Below, piece after piece: positions 1 through 11,685 of a DNA stretch of 64,000 nucleotides. The position numbers were made by a program, and so were the translations under genes. This DNA is from Dryas octopetala (Eukaryota; Streptophyta; Magnoliopsida; Rosales; Rosaceae). Every line of letters begins with the position of its first letter. Position 1 is the stretch's first letter. Under the pieces are notes generated by a model. It made no database searches. It worked only from the letters and a program-made list of their open reading frames with translations, and was not told the origin of the DNA. Location: positions 29,684,698-29,748,697 of the forward strand of contig OY992833.1 of the NCBI GenBank assembly GCA_963921425.1, read 5' to 3'.

Positions 1-300
1 CCTACACTGTCTGAGTTTCATTGTTAATGGATTAAATTTTGACTCATTTTTCACAGTGCATGACAATTGTTGTGTCCGGTATGTTATCTAACATCCGATG
101 CAAGGAATTATCTAAACCTATAAATCAAATGTATGAAAAGAAAACCTATCTAGCCAAAATATATATATATATATATATATAAATAAAGTTAACATGTTAT
201 ACGTGGACTTATAGTTCCTTATTCTGTTTCTTGTCTGCTGGCCAAATCTACCAAATCTCCCATTCAATCCTAAGGAAGTTTTCATTATGAAATACCAACT
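1..300. other. Intergenic, 3' flank of ALMT copy 1
   Basis: No coding signal is visible. It holds a short (TA)n microsatellite near 161-180. The bases from about 241 to 300 resemble the sequence just after the stop codon of ALMT copy 2 (about 4100-4160), so they belong to the duplicated unit and are probably 3' UTR. Confidence 0.6.
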
Positions 301-2415
301 TTACCACTGCCAGGGCCAAATCCCAGATTCCTTCTTTGTAGGCGCTGTAGTCAGAACACACTCTCTAAACTCTGCTTTCTCACCAAGTTCTTGGAATGAG
401 GCAACCACATTTTGAAGCCTCGCAACAAATTCTATCAGAAGCGAAGCAAAAGTGGCCAAGGACAAAGCACTTGCACTTTCATATGTTCTGCAATAAAGTG
501 GCAAGGGCCAATGTGTTTGATTCCTAAACACATCTTCTGAGGAAGCACTTTGTGGTGTCCATGCTGCTGTAACATACCTCAGGTCAAGCACAGTTTCACT
601 CAAGGACTTAAATCTCAACTGCATATTATCATCATCAACCTTAGAATCTGGGTCTTCTAGTACTAGTTCTTTAGGCCGTCTTCCGATTTCCCAACTCTCT
701 GAATTGACCAGTAGATATGATCTTTGGTCAATCTTTTTCTGTAACTGCTCCGCTGCCTCATGCACATCTTTAAGTATGTCTCCGGGGTCTAATTTTTCCA
801 TCTTCTCTACCTTTTTCCCAAGCTCTCTTAAAACTTTGGCACCTTCTGCTCCAACCCGCCGGAGCTCACTATGAAAGACCTGTCTCTTTTGTGCTGGGGC
901 CTGCATGTACAAAAATCACAAGCTTAGTAATGTAAATTTCAGAGTCTAAAGGAAACTGCTGTATACAGTACGCATATATCTAATAGACAATGCATGTTTT
1001 CTTTCTGCAACTTCTTGGCAATTTCTCTCCATACCGTACATTTTCAGCAGCATGCAAAACATACTCACCTGTATTTCGGATAGAATGCATCCATGTAGCG
1101 CCATGACCATAAGTGCGCAGTGCCTCAGTGCACCACTTACGTTGACATAATTTTTCCAAGGATAATTGAACATTCTGTAACGACCATGAGGTGGTTCCCA
1201 AATTGCAAAGCCCAACTACACTTGTAAATCAAACCCAATTATTCTTGTTCAACAATGTAATTATGAATAGCACATAATTGGAGAAATTAATCATACCAGA
1301 GTTTCCTCTTGGCTAGTAGATTCCACCACCGATCTATATCCCTTGTACAGTGGATCATCTGCAGCTTGGTATGTAAGAATCTTTGATGGAATCCTCTCAT
1401 ATTCAACACATTTCAAGTAACCATTAACACAGCCTAAGCAAAAAAATTGGAAAAATAAGCATATGTAAGTAGCAGTAGAGCAAAATAAGAATATGCAGAA
1501 GCTTCACCAAGTAATGTACCTTCTAATGAGACAGCAACTCCATTGAAATTCTTCACCACCAAGTTATGCAGATCCTCTCCTGACCATATGGGGTATATGC
1601 ATATATTTACAAGCAAACATACAGCAGCACCCACTGCAATAAGCACTAATCGAGTTGCAACAGCTTCATTGTATTCCCTTGTCCTGTTTCCAGCAACCAT
1701 GAGGATACAGTATGTCAATATGAAAACTCGAAAGCCGTATTCATAAGGCTTCATTGTTGGGAACAGCTTCAAGTAGGATGCAAAAGATCCTAGCCATCAC
1801 AAACAGAAGCAGAGTTAGAAAAGTGGGCAAAATTGAAAATCAAAATTGACTATGATTTTAGTTGGCAAATACTAGTACAAACCAACGATAAAAATGCTTA
1901 TGACAATAACTACTTCCTCCCATTTTCCAGCAAGCAAAGATAGCTCAGCAAAGCAGAAGGCAAGTATTCCAGCAAACAATGTTCCCAACCCACGATTAAA
2001 TCCTTTAATGAAAGTCCCACCTGCAAGAAAGATGAATTAATATGCAGTCAAAACAATAGCATAAATTGAACTCAAATATAGTTTAAAGGGTCTTGAGGCT
2101 GGTACCTATGCTGAATTCGAACATCACAATGACTGTGAGGATAGCCCAGATTGAGTACTGACCAATATCGTGATAGGATTTTTTCCAGAATATGAGCAAG
2201 GAAACAATGGACAATGCCAGTCCCATTTTTATTGCAAAGATGAATTTTCTTGGATCAGAACGACCCATTTCCCATGCTTCACCAAGAAAATATAGTAAAT
2301 CTTTCAAAAACTTCATCATCTTTTTGCTCATCAAATTGAAACACATATATCTGCAGCTTTCTGTTTCTGCTCCATGCTCATTTTCCTTGAAGCTTCTCAG
2401 AAGCGGCTTTTCCAT
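301..2415 (-). CDS. ALMT: Aluminum-activated malate transporter (ALMT9-like clade), tandem copy 1
   Basis: ALMT family anion channel; relatives of this type move malate or chloride across the tonoplast or plasma membrane, but the membrane here is inferred only. Coding exons in transcription order are 2415-2106, 2020-1883, 1789-1520, 1433-1297, 1215-1069 and 900-301, giving 1602 nt (533 aa, stop TAA). An N-terminal hydrophobic block (about residues 57-220) holds the predicted membrane helices, including the conserved stretches [17 protein letters not shown] and [11 protein letters not shown]. The family WEP motif is at about 291-293 (AIWEPPHG). The long C-terminal half is soluble and helical. 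The frame stays open upstream to an ATG at 2523, but the equivalent frame is broken in copy 2, so I chose the Met at 2415, from which both copies are intact. Relative to copy 2 it lacks about 12 residues after WPLPL. All introns are GT-AG. Confidence 0.9.
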
Positions 2416-4160
2416 ACTCTTTACAGAGAAATTATGCCCAAGTGAGATTTTGTTCTTTGAACCTGCTCTGGCTTCCTCTTCTTTGCTCCAACAACCAAAT
2501 CTACAGAGTACCACAAAATGCATGCAAATCTAATTAGTGACTGAAAGTTATGCAAGTTTTGGCAAACTAAAATGAGAACACAATAAAACGACTGGTGACT
2601 TGATATGTACTAGTAGAGGGCCCTTATGTTTGATTATTTTTTTCTCAAAGTCCTTATCCCAATGACTTTGGATATGACTATATGAGTGAAGTCACATTCT
2701 ATACCAAATTAGAACTAAATAAAAGTTTGGGTGCCTAAGTGGTAAGGGCCAAAGTTTATATTCCAAAATCGAAAAAATCCATTTTATTTATTAATCAACT
2801 GTCCTCTTTGAGAACTGAACTAGGACTTTCGAAAAATAGAGATTAAGAACGATCTACTAGACCAAATAATCATTCACACTTATATTTCAACATGAGTTTA
2901 TGTAGTATTAGTAGCCGTCAAAATCTTAGGGCTAAAGTACACTAAATATGCACTATATGTAGTCTTATGGGTATTAACGGACAAGTTTAGCTAAAGTATT
3001 TTTTTTTTCATTCAAAAGCATATTTTGTTAGAGGAAAATTTATATGTAACGAGTGCATATATTCTTTCTCATAACATGTATTTACAAACTAGTCATGTGA
3101 CCATTAATTATGAAAAGGTGGATGTATACACCTGTTATGCACATTTTTCTCTACTTTACTATCCTATGTTGTAAATACAATTGGTTCACTGTTGCAATCG
3201 GATGGATATATATTGACAGTCCTGTAAAAGCTCTCTCTGCAATCGATGGATATAGAGATTGCAATCGATGGATATAGAGATTGGCTGCCCTTACTGTCCA
3301 ACAAAGACAAAAAAAACGGCTACAGGAGTGAGTAAATAACGTGTGGCCCCAAGTGCTATCGGTTTTTGCAGATGGTAAATTCACATATGTCAGAGCAATT
3401 GGTAAAATTTGCGCCTTCTATTCATATCTATTCAAGATTTTTTTCAATTTATATTATAGTGACACAGTATTATGATACATGTAACTATGTAAGAGAAAGT
3501 TTTGGAATATTAAAATTTGAAACTAATTCTTTCTTTTTTCACAATTATGATAACACGTCACTGTAATAGCGATATAAAAGTTTTTCTTGTCCCTCGGAGA
3601 TGAGCATCAACTGTGGCAGGCAGAGCTAACTTGGTAATGGTATGATATGTCACATTGTTACCAACCTTTTAGCCAAATCCCACTGCAACAGTGAGCTTGT
3701 TGTTGTAAGTTTATTACCACAAATGTTCACACCAAGTCCAAGAGAGTGACACTTCTTCTTAATTGATCGATGTTTTTTATACAACGATGGGGGATTTTGG
3801 TTTTGGTGATCGAGAGTATGGATCAGTCGGACGCTTCTCCATAGTTGTCCTTACCTAGTTTTCCCCTTTTACACATCTTGCTTAACTGATATTATTTTAT
3901 CGCTTAATTAGTTTTCATAATGGGGTGCCCTGACGGGCCTGACCGTAGGTAAAACACAATTCTCCTCCCAAGTTGCAACAAAAAATCATGTCCAAAATAA
4001 AAGAAAAATATTAATACACCAAATTCACCTTTCTTAATTACTTCTTACCAACTGCTATATAAAGCATGCAAAACCTTCATAGCAGATCATGGTGTTCAGA
4101 GTCAAATCTACTAAATCCACCTTTTAATTCTAAGCAAGTTCTCATTATGGAATACCAAAT
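2416..4160. other. Spacer between the two ALMT genes
   Basis: This is the upstream region of copy 1 followed by the 3' flank of copy 2. Stretches near 2910-3030 and 3620-3700 match the upstream region of copy 2 (6930-7030 and 7105-7200), so the tandem duplication included about 1 kb of promoter. A 22-bp direct repeat occurs twice in a row near 3239-3283. No further gene is visible. Confidence 0.6.
3239..3283. repeat. Two-copy 22-bp tandem repeat
   Basis: The unit GCAATCGATGGATATAGAG plus three bases occurs twice head to tail. It lies in the spacer between the ALMT copies and has no visible function. Confidence 0.8.
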
Positions 4161-6706
4161 CTACCACTGCCAGGGCCAAAGCCCAGATTTCTTATTTGTA
4201 ATTTTGTAGGCGGTGTAGTTAGAAGTTAGAACACACTCACTAAACTTTGCTTTCTCACCAAGTTCTTGGAATGAGTCAACCACATTTTGAAGCCTGGCAA
4301 CAAATTCTATCAAAAGCGAAGCAAACGTGGCCAAGGACAAAGCACTTGCACTTCCATATGTTCTGCAATCATCTTCCTTACCGACTCCATCGGCATTAAA
4401 TGAAAGTGGCAAGGGCCAATGTGTTTGATTCCTAAACACATTTTCTGAGGAAGCACTTTGTGGTGTCCATGTTGGTGTAACAGACCTCAGGTCAAGCACA
4501 GTTTCACTCAAGGACTTAATTCTCAACTGCATATTATCATCATCAACCTTAGAATCCAAAACATTTTCAGGGTCTTCTAGTTCTTTAGGCCGTCTTCCAA
4601 TTTCCCAACTCTCTGAATTGACCAGGAGGTATGATCTTTGGTCAATCTTCTTCTGTAACTGTTCAGCTGCCTCATGAACATCTTTAAGTATGTCTCCGGG
4701 GTCTAATTTCTCCATCTTCTCGACTTTTTCCCCTAGCTTTCTTAAAACTTTGGCACCTTCTGTTCCAACTCGCTGGAGCTCAGTTCGAAAGACCTGTCTC
4801 TTTTCTGCTGGGGCCTGCATGTACAAAAGCACAAGCTTAATAATGCAACTGACAATGCCTGTATTCTTTCTGCAACTTCTTGGCAATTTCATTCCATACC
4901 GTATTTTTTCAGCAGCATGCAAAACATACTTACCTGTATTTTGGATAGAATGCATCCATGTAGCGCCATGACCATAGGTGCACAGTGCCTCAGTGCACCA
5001 CTTACTTTGACATAATTTTTCCAAGGATAATTGAACATTCTGTAACGACCATGAGGTGGCTCCCAAATTGCAAACCCCATCTGCACTTGTAAATCAAACC
5101 CAATTGTTCTTGTTCAACAATATAATTATAATAATCAGCACTTAATTAGAGAAACTAATCATACCAGAGTATCTTCTTGGCTTGTAGATTCCACCACTGA
5201 TCTGTAGCCCTTGTACCGTGGATCATCTGCAGCTTGGTATGTACGAATCTTTGATGGAAACCTCTCATATTCAACACATTTCAGGTACCCATTAACACAG
5301 CCTATGCAACAAAGTTGGAAAAATAAGCATATGCAAGTACCAATATGATGTAGAACAAATGGCAGAACGGTTCATGCAACAACTCGACCGCCAGAAGGCC
5401 AAAAAAAGAAACAAGCTTCAGCCCGGCCCAGTGTCAGAAATGGGCCCATGATATACCGATTCGGAGGGCCTATTTTGGCCAAATTCCTTCGTTTAGGGCT
5501 TCAAATAAGCAATTTAGTGTTTTTGAATAAGTTTCCTAAATTGCACTTTATTTTCATTTTTATTTCCGTTTTGAATTTCGAACGTCTAGGGTTCTGAACA
5601 TATTTAAACAACCTTTTTGACTGTTTGTAACATTCAGTTTTATTATTTTCAATCAGAAAACCTTGAGATTTCTCTCATTTCTCTGGTGGATTCCAGATTC
5701 TTTTTTAGGGTTAACGCTGGTTTTCCCTAATCTATTTTAATTGCGTGTTACGCTGCATCACAATAGAGCAAAAAACAGCAAGGTTACACAACAAGTGTCG
5801 CCAAGGAATGTACCTTCTAATGAAGCAGCAACATCCTTGAAATTCTTCACCACCAAGTTATGTAGATCCTCTCCTGACCATATGGGGTATATGCAAATGT
5901 TAACAACCAAACAAACAGCAGCTCCCATTGCAATAAGCACTAATCGAGTTGCAACAGCTTCATTGTATTCCCTTGTCCTATTCCCAGCAACCATGAGGAT
6001 ACAGTATGTCAATATGAAAACTCGAAAGCCGTATTCATAAGGTTTCATTGTTGGGAACAGCTTCAAGTAAGATGCAAAAGATCCTAGCCATCACAAACAG
6101 AAGCAGAGTTAGAAAAGTGGGCAAAACTGAAAATCAAAATTGACTATGATTTTAGTTGGCAAATACTAGTACAAACCAACGATAAAAATGCTTATGACAA
6201 TAACTACTTCCTCCCATTTTCCAGCAAGCAAAGATAGCTCAGCAAAGCAGAAGGCAAGTATTCCAGCAAACAATGTTCCCAACCCACGATTAAATCCTTT
6301 AATGAAAGTCCCACCTGCAAGAAAGATGAATTAATATGCAGTCAAAACAATAGCATAAATTGAACTCAAATATAGTTTAAAGGGTCTTGAGGCTGGTACC
6401 TATGCTGAATTCGAACATCACAATGACTGTGAGGATAGCCCAGATTGAGTACTGACCAATATCGTGATAGGATTTTTTCCAGAATATGAGCAAGGAAACA
6501 ATGGACAATGCCAGTCCCATTTTTATTGCAAAGATGAATTTTCTTGGATCAGAGCGACCCATTTCCCATGCTTCACCAGCAAAATCTAGTAAATCTTTCA
6601 AAAAATTCATGATCTTTTTGCCCATCAAATTGAAACACATGTATCTGCAGCTTTCTGTTTCAGCTTCACACTCTTCTTTGAAGCTTCCCAAAAACGGCTT
6701 TTCCAT
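4161..6706 (-). CDS. ALMT: Aluminum-activated malate transporter (ALMT9-like clade), tandem copy 2
   Basis: Paralogue of the neighbouring ALMT with the same six-exon layout: 6706-6400, 6314-6177, 6083-5814, 5301-5165, 5080-4934 and 4814-4161, giving 1653 nt (550 aa, stop TAG). The start Met at 6706 sits in a good plant context (AAGACCATGG). The N-terminal membrane block and the WEP motif (about residues 290-292) are conserved. It keeps a segment after WPLPL ([12 protein letters not shown]) that copy 1 lacks. The intron between exons 3 and 4 is enlarged by a solo LTR at 5346-5760 that copy 1 does not have. Exons 2-3, the introns beside them and much of exon 1 are almost identical to copy 1, while the 3' exons differ much more. 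No frame breaks are seen, so both copies look functional. Confidence 0.9.
5346..5760. mobile_element. Solo LTR (415 bp) with 5-bp target-site duplication
   Basis: The insert begins TGATG and ends CATCA, the short inverted ends usual for LTRs, and is flanked by direct repeats CAATA at 5341-5345 and 5761-5765. The same intron in ALMT copy 1 (near 1480) lacks the insert and shows a single CAGTA at the site. A TATTTAAA box at about 5601-5608 followed by T-rich sequence resembles a U3-R promoter. No primer-binding site, gag or pol is present, so this is a solo LTR left by recombination or a very short non-autonomous LTR element. Confidence 0.85.
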
Positions 6707-8109
6707 GGTCTTTACAGAAAAATTATGCCTGAGTGAGAGTTCCTTCTTTGCCTCAACAGCCAAATCTACAGAGTACCACAAAATGCATGCAAAACTATTA
6801 ACGACAGAAAGTTATGCAAGTTTCTTGGAAACTAAAATGATAGGAAAATAAACACAACTGATGACTTGATATGTACGCCAGAGCCCACTTATGTCTGATG
6901 ATTGAGCATGAGTTAAAACAAGTATTAGCGGCCGTCAAAATCTTAGGGCTATAATAATTTTCCACTGAATATGCTGTATCAGTAGTCTTATGGATATTAA
7001 TGGACAGGTTGAGCTAAAGTACTTTTCTTTCATTCAAAAGCACATGCAGTATCACATGGCTAAAAGTAAAAATTATCAATCAACTATGGCAGACACACAC
7101 TTAAATTCCTAAGTTGGTAAGGGTATGAAGTTATGAATAGCATAAATGCCATCATTGCTGCCAACTTTTTAGCCAATTCCCACTGCAAAAGTGAGTTTTT
7201 GTACCACAAATGCTCACATCAAGTCCAAGAAAGTGGCAGTTCACCTTATTGTTTCAATCTTATATCTTGCTTTGCTTTGCTTTGGAAGAAAGCTATTGTG
7301 TTTCACTGTTTCTGCTTGAAAATGTCTCTGGGCCCTCCAATTGTGTTCCACTGTTCCCTCTGCTTCAGCAAGCATGAATTTGGGGGAAATTGTGAATCAT
7401 GAGCTTGAATTTTTATTTTGTTGGGTCCCCATCTTCTGGACTTCACACAATCAAAATAATCACATAATAATATTTATATCATAAATCACAGAAGATCCCA
7501 CTTTCAATATTTTAATAGTAAAGGAACTCTTCAGATTTTCCAAGGCCTAGTCTAAACGGAGTGAGAGACTAAATTATTTTCCCTGTTCTATGGAGCATTG
7601 GACACATGGCCATCTGAGAACAGGTCCACAGGAAAGAGATTTTTGGGAAGAAGACAGCCAGGACTATAGGACTAGCTAGCATAAGGCTGCCTCTAGTAAA
7701 AAAGATTTCAACCTAGCATTTGTTGAAATTGTTGGTCTGATAGCCTTTACTCAATGGAGAGGAAACTTCCATCCCTTGTCTATGTGTGTGTGTGTGTGTG
7801 TTTTTCGTGGGATGAATAGAGGAAACTTCATGTTCATGTTGTAGTACAATTTTGGCCTTTACTCAATGGAGAGGAAACTTCATGTTGCTCTTGAAATATA
7901 ATAAAGTTACAGACATACATTTACTTCAAAGTGAATGCTAATGATATTGATCAAAAAGAAAAAGTGAATGCTAATGATTTATTCCTCAGGGGAAAAGAGC
8001 TTCATGTTGCTGCCTAAGATGCAAAGCTATCATCCACTGCAATATCAGTGAGCTGTATTGTTATTAATGTTTTTGATAAGTGATAACCAATATGCATGTG
8101 TAACTACAG

Positions 8110-8240
8110 TCAGTTCCTCATCAAGATTCAAACAAACAACTACAAGGTATGCAACTAAGCCAACCACCGACAAAAATCTAAGACAGTTCAGAATATAATT
8201 TTGCTTCTCTGAACATTTTGAAGATTATCAACTATCAACC
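8110..8240 (-). pseudogene. Fragment of the 3' end of the plastid membrane protein gene
   Basis: This stretch aligns with 9705-9835, the last coding bases of the gene ending at 9693 (shared runs include CTTCTCTGAACATTTTGAAG and CAAGATTCAAACAAACAA). Small indels break the frame and only about the last 40 codons are present. The downstream flank (7373-8110) is also duplicated, so this is a decayed partial tandem copy. Confidence 0.7.
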
Positions 8241-8838
8241 AAATTTACTTGATAGTAGATGGAAAGACTTGGTAGTAGATTCTGCACTATTTTGGCCTTT
8301 CCTGCACCACCTTCTTCCCCAGATTGAGATCCAAGGGTTCCTGATTCAAGAGAAAGAACAACTTGACAGCCGGCAATCATTCATTCCTTTCCTCTCAATG
8401 AACAATTTGACTCTCTCCTCAAGAATCCATTGAATTTCTGCCAAACATTATCTACTATGTACCAAGTGCGACATTGATTATTTCTGATCATCCATGGCAG
8501 ATTGGCAGAGGACTTCATTTTATGTTCATTTAGTCTTCCATTATCTTCTTGTTTTTGTTTTTTGATCCTCCAGTGTTGATTCCCATTTAAAAATTGTTTA
8601 AGAACTTAATAGATTCTCTTCCCAAACTTATTCAATGGTCGTAATTGACCAATTAATCTTCTTTGGTAGTTGATACTTTCTGGGTTTAATTTCTTTCAAA
8701 GTCTTCAAAATGTTCGACAAGTCGATAGTTTTAGCATCTGGGTTTGTTCATCCTCTTGAATTTGCCGGCAGCCATGGCAGAGGGAAGGAAGAAGGGTTTG
8801 TTCACTGAGAAGTCTTGTATAGTCTGGCAGACAAAAAA

Positions 8839-9048
8839 CTGGTAGAGGATCCACTTCCATATAATAAAAGGTGATAAGAGAGAGAGATATATCTGTTCAT
8901 ACATCTCTCTCTCTCTCTCTCTCTCTCTCCACTGTTCCCTGTGCTCTGGTAGAGGATCCACTTCCATATAATAAAAGGTGATAAGAGAGAGAGATATATC
9001 TGTTCATACATCTCTCTCTCTCTCTCTCTCTCCACTGTTCCCTGTGCT
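8839..9048. repeat. Two-copy tandem repeat of about 105 bp with GA and CT tracts
   Basis: The units 8839-8945 and 8946-9048 are nearly identical, differing mainly in CT-tract length. Each contains a (GA)n run followed about 20 bases later by a (CT)n run, so each unit can fold into a GA/CT hairpin. Confidence 0.85.
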
Positions 9049-9692
9049 CAGTGTACGTGAATCATGAGGCAGCGGCTCCAAAATTTGAGGGAAAATATGA
9101 ATCATAACCTTGAATTTTTTTTATATGGGTCTTCATCTTCTGGATTTCACACTGAATCAAAATAATCGGACCATAATATTTGGTTATTTAGATCATAATC
9201 ACAGAAGATCCCATTTTCAGAATCTTAAAAGCAAAAGAGCCCTTCAGATTTGCCAAGGACTAATCTAAATGGAGTTGGGAGATCAAATATTTCCCTTTTC
9301 TTTGGAGCATCAGATACATGGCCATCTGGGTACAGGTCCACAGGAAAGTGAGGCTGCCTCTGGTCAAAATTATTTCATTAGTATCAGTCTGATAGACTTT
9401 ACTCAATGGAGAGGAAACTTCATTTATGTTGCTCTTGAAATACAATAAAGTTACAGGCAGACATTCACAGTTTTCCCAGAATTCAGAAGAAAAAATCTTC
9501 ATTTTAAAGCATATGCATGTGTAGTTTGTAAGAGACATTGTGCAGTGATTTCCCCACTAATGGTCCTCTAAATAAAGCTTGGTTTGTTCAACGTCAATTA
9601 ACAATAAGAGGGAAAAGGGAGAAAAGAGCATATCCGCTGCAAAATCAGTGAGCTGTATTGTTATTAATGTAAATGATAACTAATATGTGTAG

Positions 9693-11685
9693 CTACAGTT
9701 CCTCATCAAGATTCAAACAAACAAGGTACGCAACCAAGCCAACCACTGGCACAAATCTAAGATAGTTTACAATACCAATCTTGCTTCTCTGAACATTTTG
9801 AAGATTATCACCTATCAACCAAGGCTGGAAGACAGTGTAAAGACATATATCCCAAATGAATGCATAAGCCAGCCTCTCTGATCCTAGGTAACTGATCAAG
9901 AACTCCCATCTGTCTGAAATGCTCCCAAAGTTGGCATCCATGCGGCCAAAAAGAGCCCACCAAGCAGATATCAGACAAATGACTCCACCAACGAGTCCAA
10001 CGATGGGAGCACCATTGGTCATCACAGTCCCAAGCTGTGAGCGCTTGCTTGGAGTGTAGTCCAGCTCAGCCACATTCAGCCGAATAGCCATGTAAGGTAT
10101 CAAAAATGCTGTTCACATCACATATACAACAATAGTCTGGTTGATAGAAAATGTAACTGGACTCTAAAACATGCCCATTACAAAGTAAAATTTGAATGAT
10201 ACATTAATAAATATTGAGGAAATAACAGCAGCCTCATATGGTGAATTTGTTTTTTAATCCTGCAAGGATGTTCACATGCATTGAGAAAAGAAACGATCTA
10301 CCATATGTACAATGACATATTTTTTAGGTCTTTCTTGGCCCAAGGAAAATAGAACCAATAGGTTGGAATATATATAGTCTAGGATGTTATGTTATCAAAC
10401 TCTTAATCAAGAGAACATTCCTCTATGTACAGATCATTCCAATAGTTATGTTATATAGTCTGGGACAAGAGATCATCCTCTATGTATATTTTTTAATCTA
10501 TTTTTTATCTGACTCTACATTTAAGGGAATAATATAGTTAAACTTGTGACCTACACGGTTAAGCTAGTCCAACACTCACTCAATCCTCAAAGATGAGAGT
10601 TTGGAAGAAAGCATACTGTTTGTAAGGAACATCTGAAAGCCCCATAAGACGTCTAGAGACCCCTTGTATCTGTCTCTCTTACGATCCGTGAACAGCAAAG
10701 GTGCAAACATGAAGGTCCACCCAATGACAAAATTGAATAGGCCTTCAGACATCTACTTTCGAAAAGAACCAAAAAAAAAAAAAAGGAAGCAAATTGGCCA
10801 GTGTGACTATGTCAAAGAGATGCAAAATGGAAAGAATTGGTAGAAAAAACCAAATTTACTTGATATGACAATTCTTACCGGGTGAAGAACAGGGGCATCA
10901 ATCAAATCAATACCAACTACTCTGCCAAAAAGTTAATTGCAGAAACCATCAACAACAGAATTTATAAGAATTTACTACTACTAGTCCAGTGGAGCAGAAC
11001 TCAGAAAATTAACAGAACTAATAAGAGAGATAGTGACCCAGTCGATTGAGCATACCAGAGTTGATAAAAGGCAAGATAAAGAAGAAATTCAGAGAGAGGT
11101 CCACAAGAGAATTCACTGTATCCGAGCTTATAGCCCACACTGGATCTCCCTGTTGTAATATGACAAGCAAAAGCAAAATCTTCAGCAGCCAAGAATATAC
11201 ATACAAAAGCTAGTATGCAACTGTTGCTCAAGTAAAAAAGAAAACCCAAGTAAGAAATAAGGGTTACATTTACATACAGGAGCATAAGGAAGAAGAAAAA
11301 GCCACAAAATGTAGACTCCCTCAGCAACCCACAGAATAATCTGAAGCAGTCGCTGTGAGTTATCATCCTCCTGTTGGATAATGGTGGTGGGTTTTCGACG
11401 AGCCAAGTGGCACACAAATGGCTTCAATTTAGAGTCCCTTCTGGGCGTTCTGAGTGATTGTGAAGGCCATGTTTGGGCTTCCAATGCTGCCAAAACCGGA
11501 CTTGCTCTGCGCCATTGGGTCTTGGGGTGGGAACTGAAGGAGGGATTGGTTGAAAGAATGGAGCAGTTGGTGCAGAGCAGAGGCTGAGATGCTGCAAACG
11601 ATGCCGTTTTGGAAAGGAATCCCATTGTTAGTTTGTGAGCTGTTGTACTGATGGTGGTCATCCTTTCTGAGAATGAAACGGGCAT
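9693..11685 (-). CDS. Predicted plastid multi-pass membrane protein of unknown function
   Basis: Coding exons in order are 11685-11278, 11149-11056, 10916-10879, 10752-10617 and 10108-9693, all GT-AG, giving 1092 nt (363 aa, stop TAG). The first about 70 residues are rich in Ser/Thr and basic residues with no acidic ones until later, typical of a chloroplast transit peptide. About five or six hydrophobic segments follow, including LWVAEGVYILWLFLLPY, LSLNFFFILPF, GWTFMFAPLLF, VGLVGGVICLISAWWALF and the C-terminal FVPVVGLVAYLVCL. Internal Mets at 11661 and 11625 are alternative starts. I do not recognise a characterised family. It is divergent from HOP2 with 238 bp between starts, and a broken copy of its 3' end lies downstream. 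The 38-nt exon rests on phase and splice sites alone. Confidence 0.75.

Larger units (their letters stand above)
6707..9692. other. Intergenic, duplicated non-coding blocks
   Basis: From 6707 to about 7220 it resembles the upstream region of ALMT copy 1. From about 7373 to 8240 it resembles 9075-9830, the downstream flank and last coding bases of the plastid membrane protein gene, in diverged form. A (TG)n run lies near 7785-7801 and a 105-bp tandem repeat at 8839-9048. No intact gene is visible. Confidence 0.6.

Noticed and set aside
2416..2523. ALMT copy 1 start at the upstream ATG (2523)
   Set aside because: The same region in copy 2 has an in-frame stop after a small indel, and the upstream residues show no ALMT similarity. 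The Met at 2415 serves both copies.
2725..2900. Possible SINE with a pol III A-box-like start (CCTAAGTGGTAAGGGC)
   Set aside because: No B box, poly-A tail or target duplication could be found.
8218..8433. Plus-strand 71-codon frame
   Set aside because: It overlaps the pseudogene fragment on the other strand and shows no domain or splice support.
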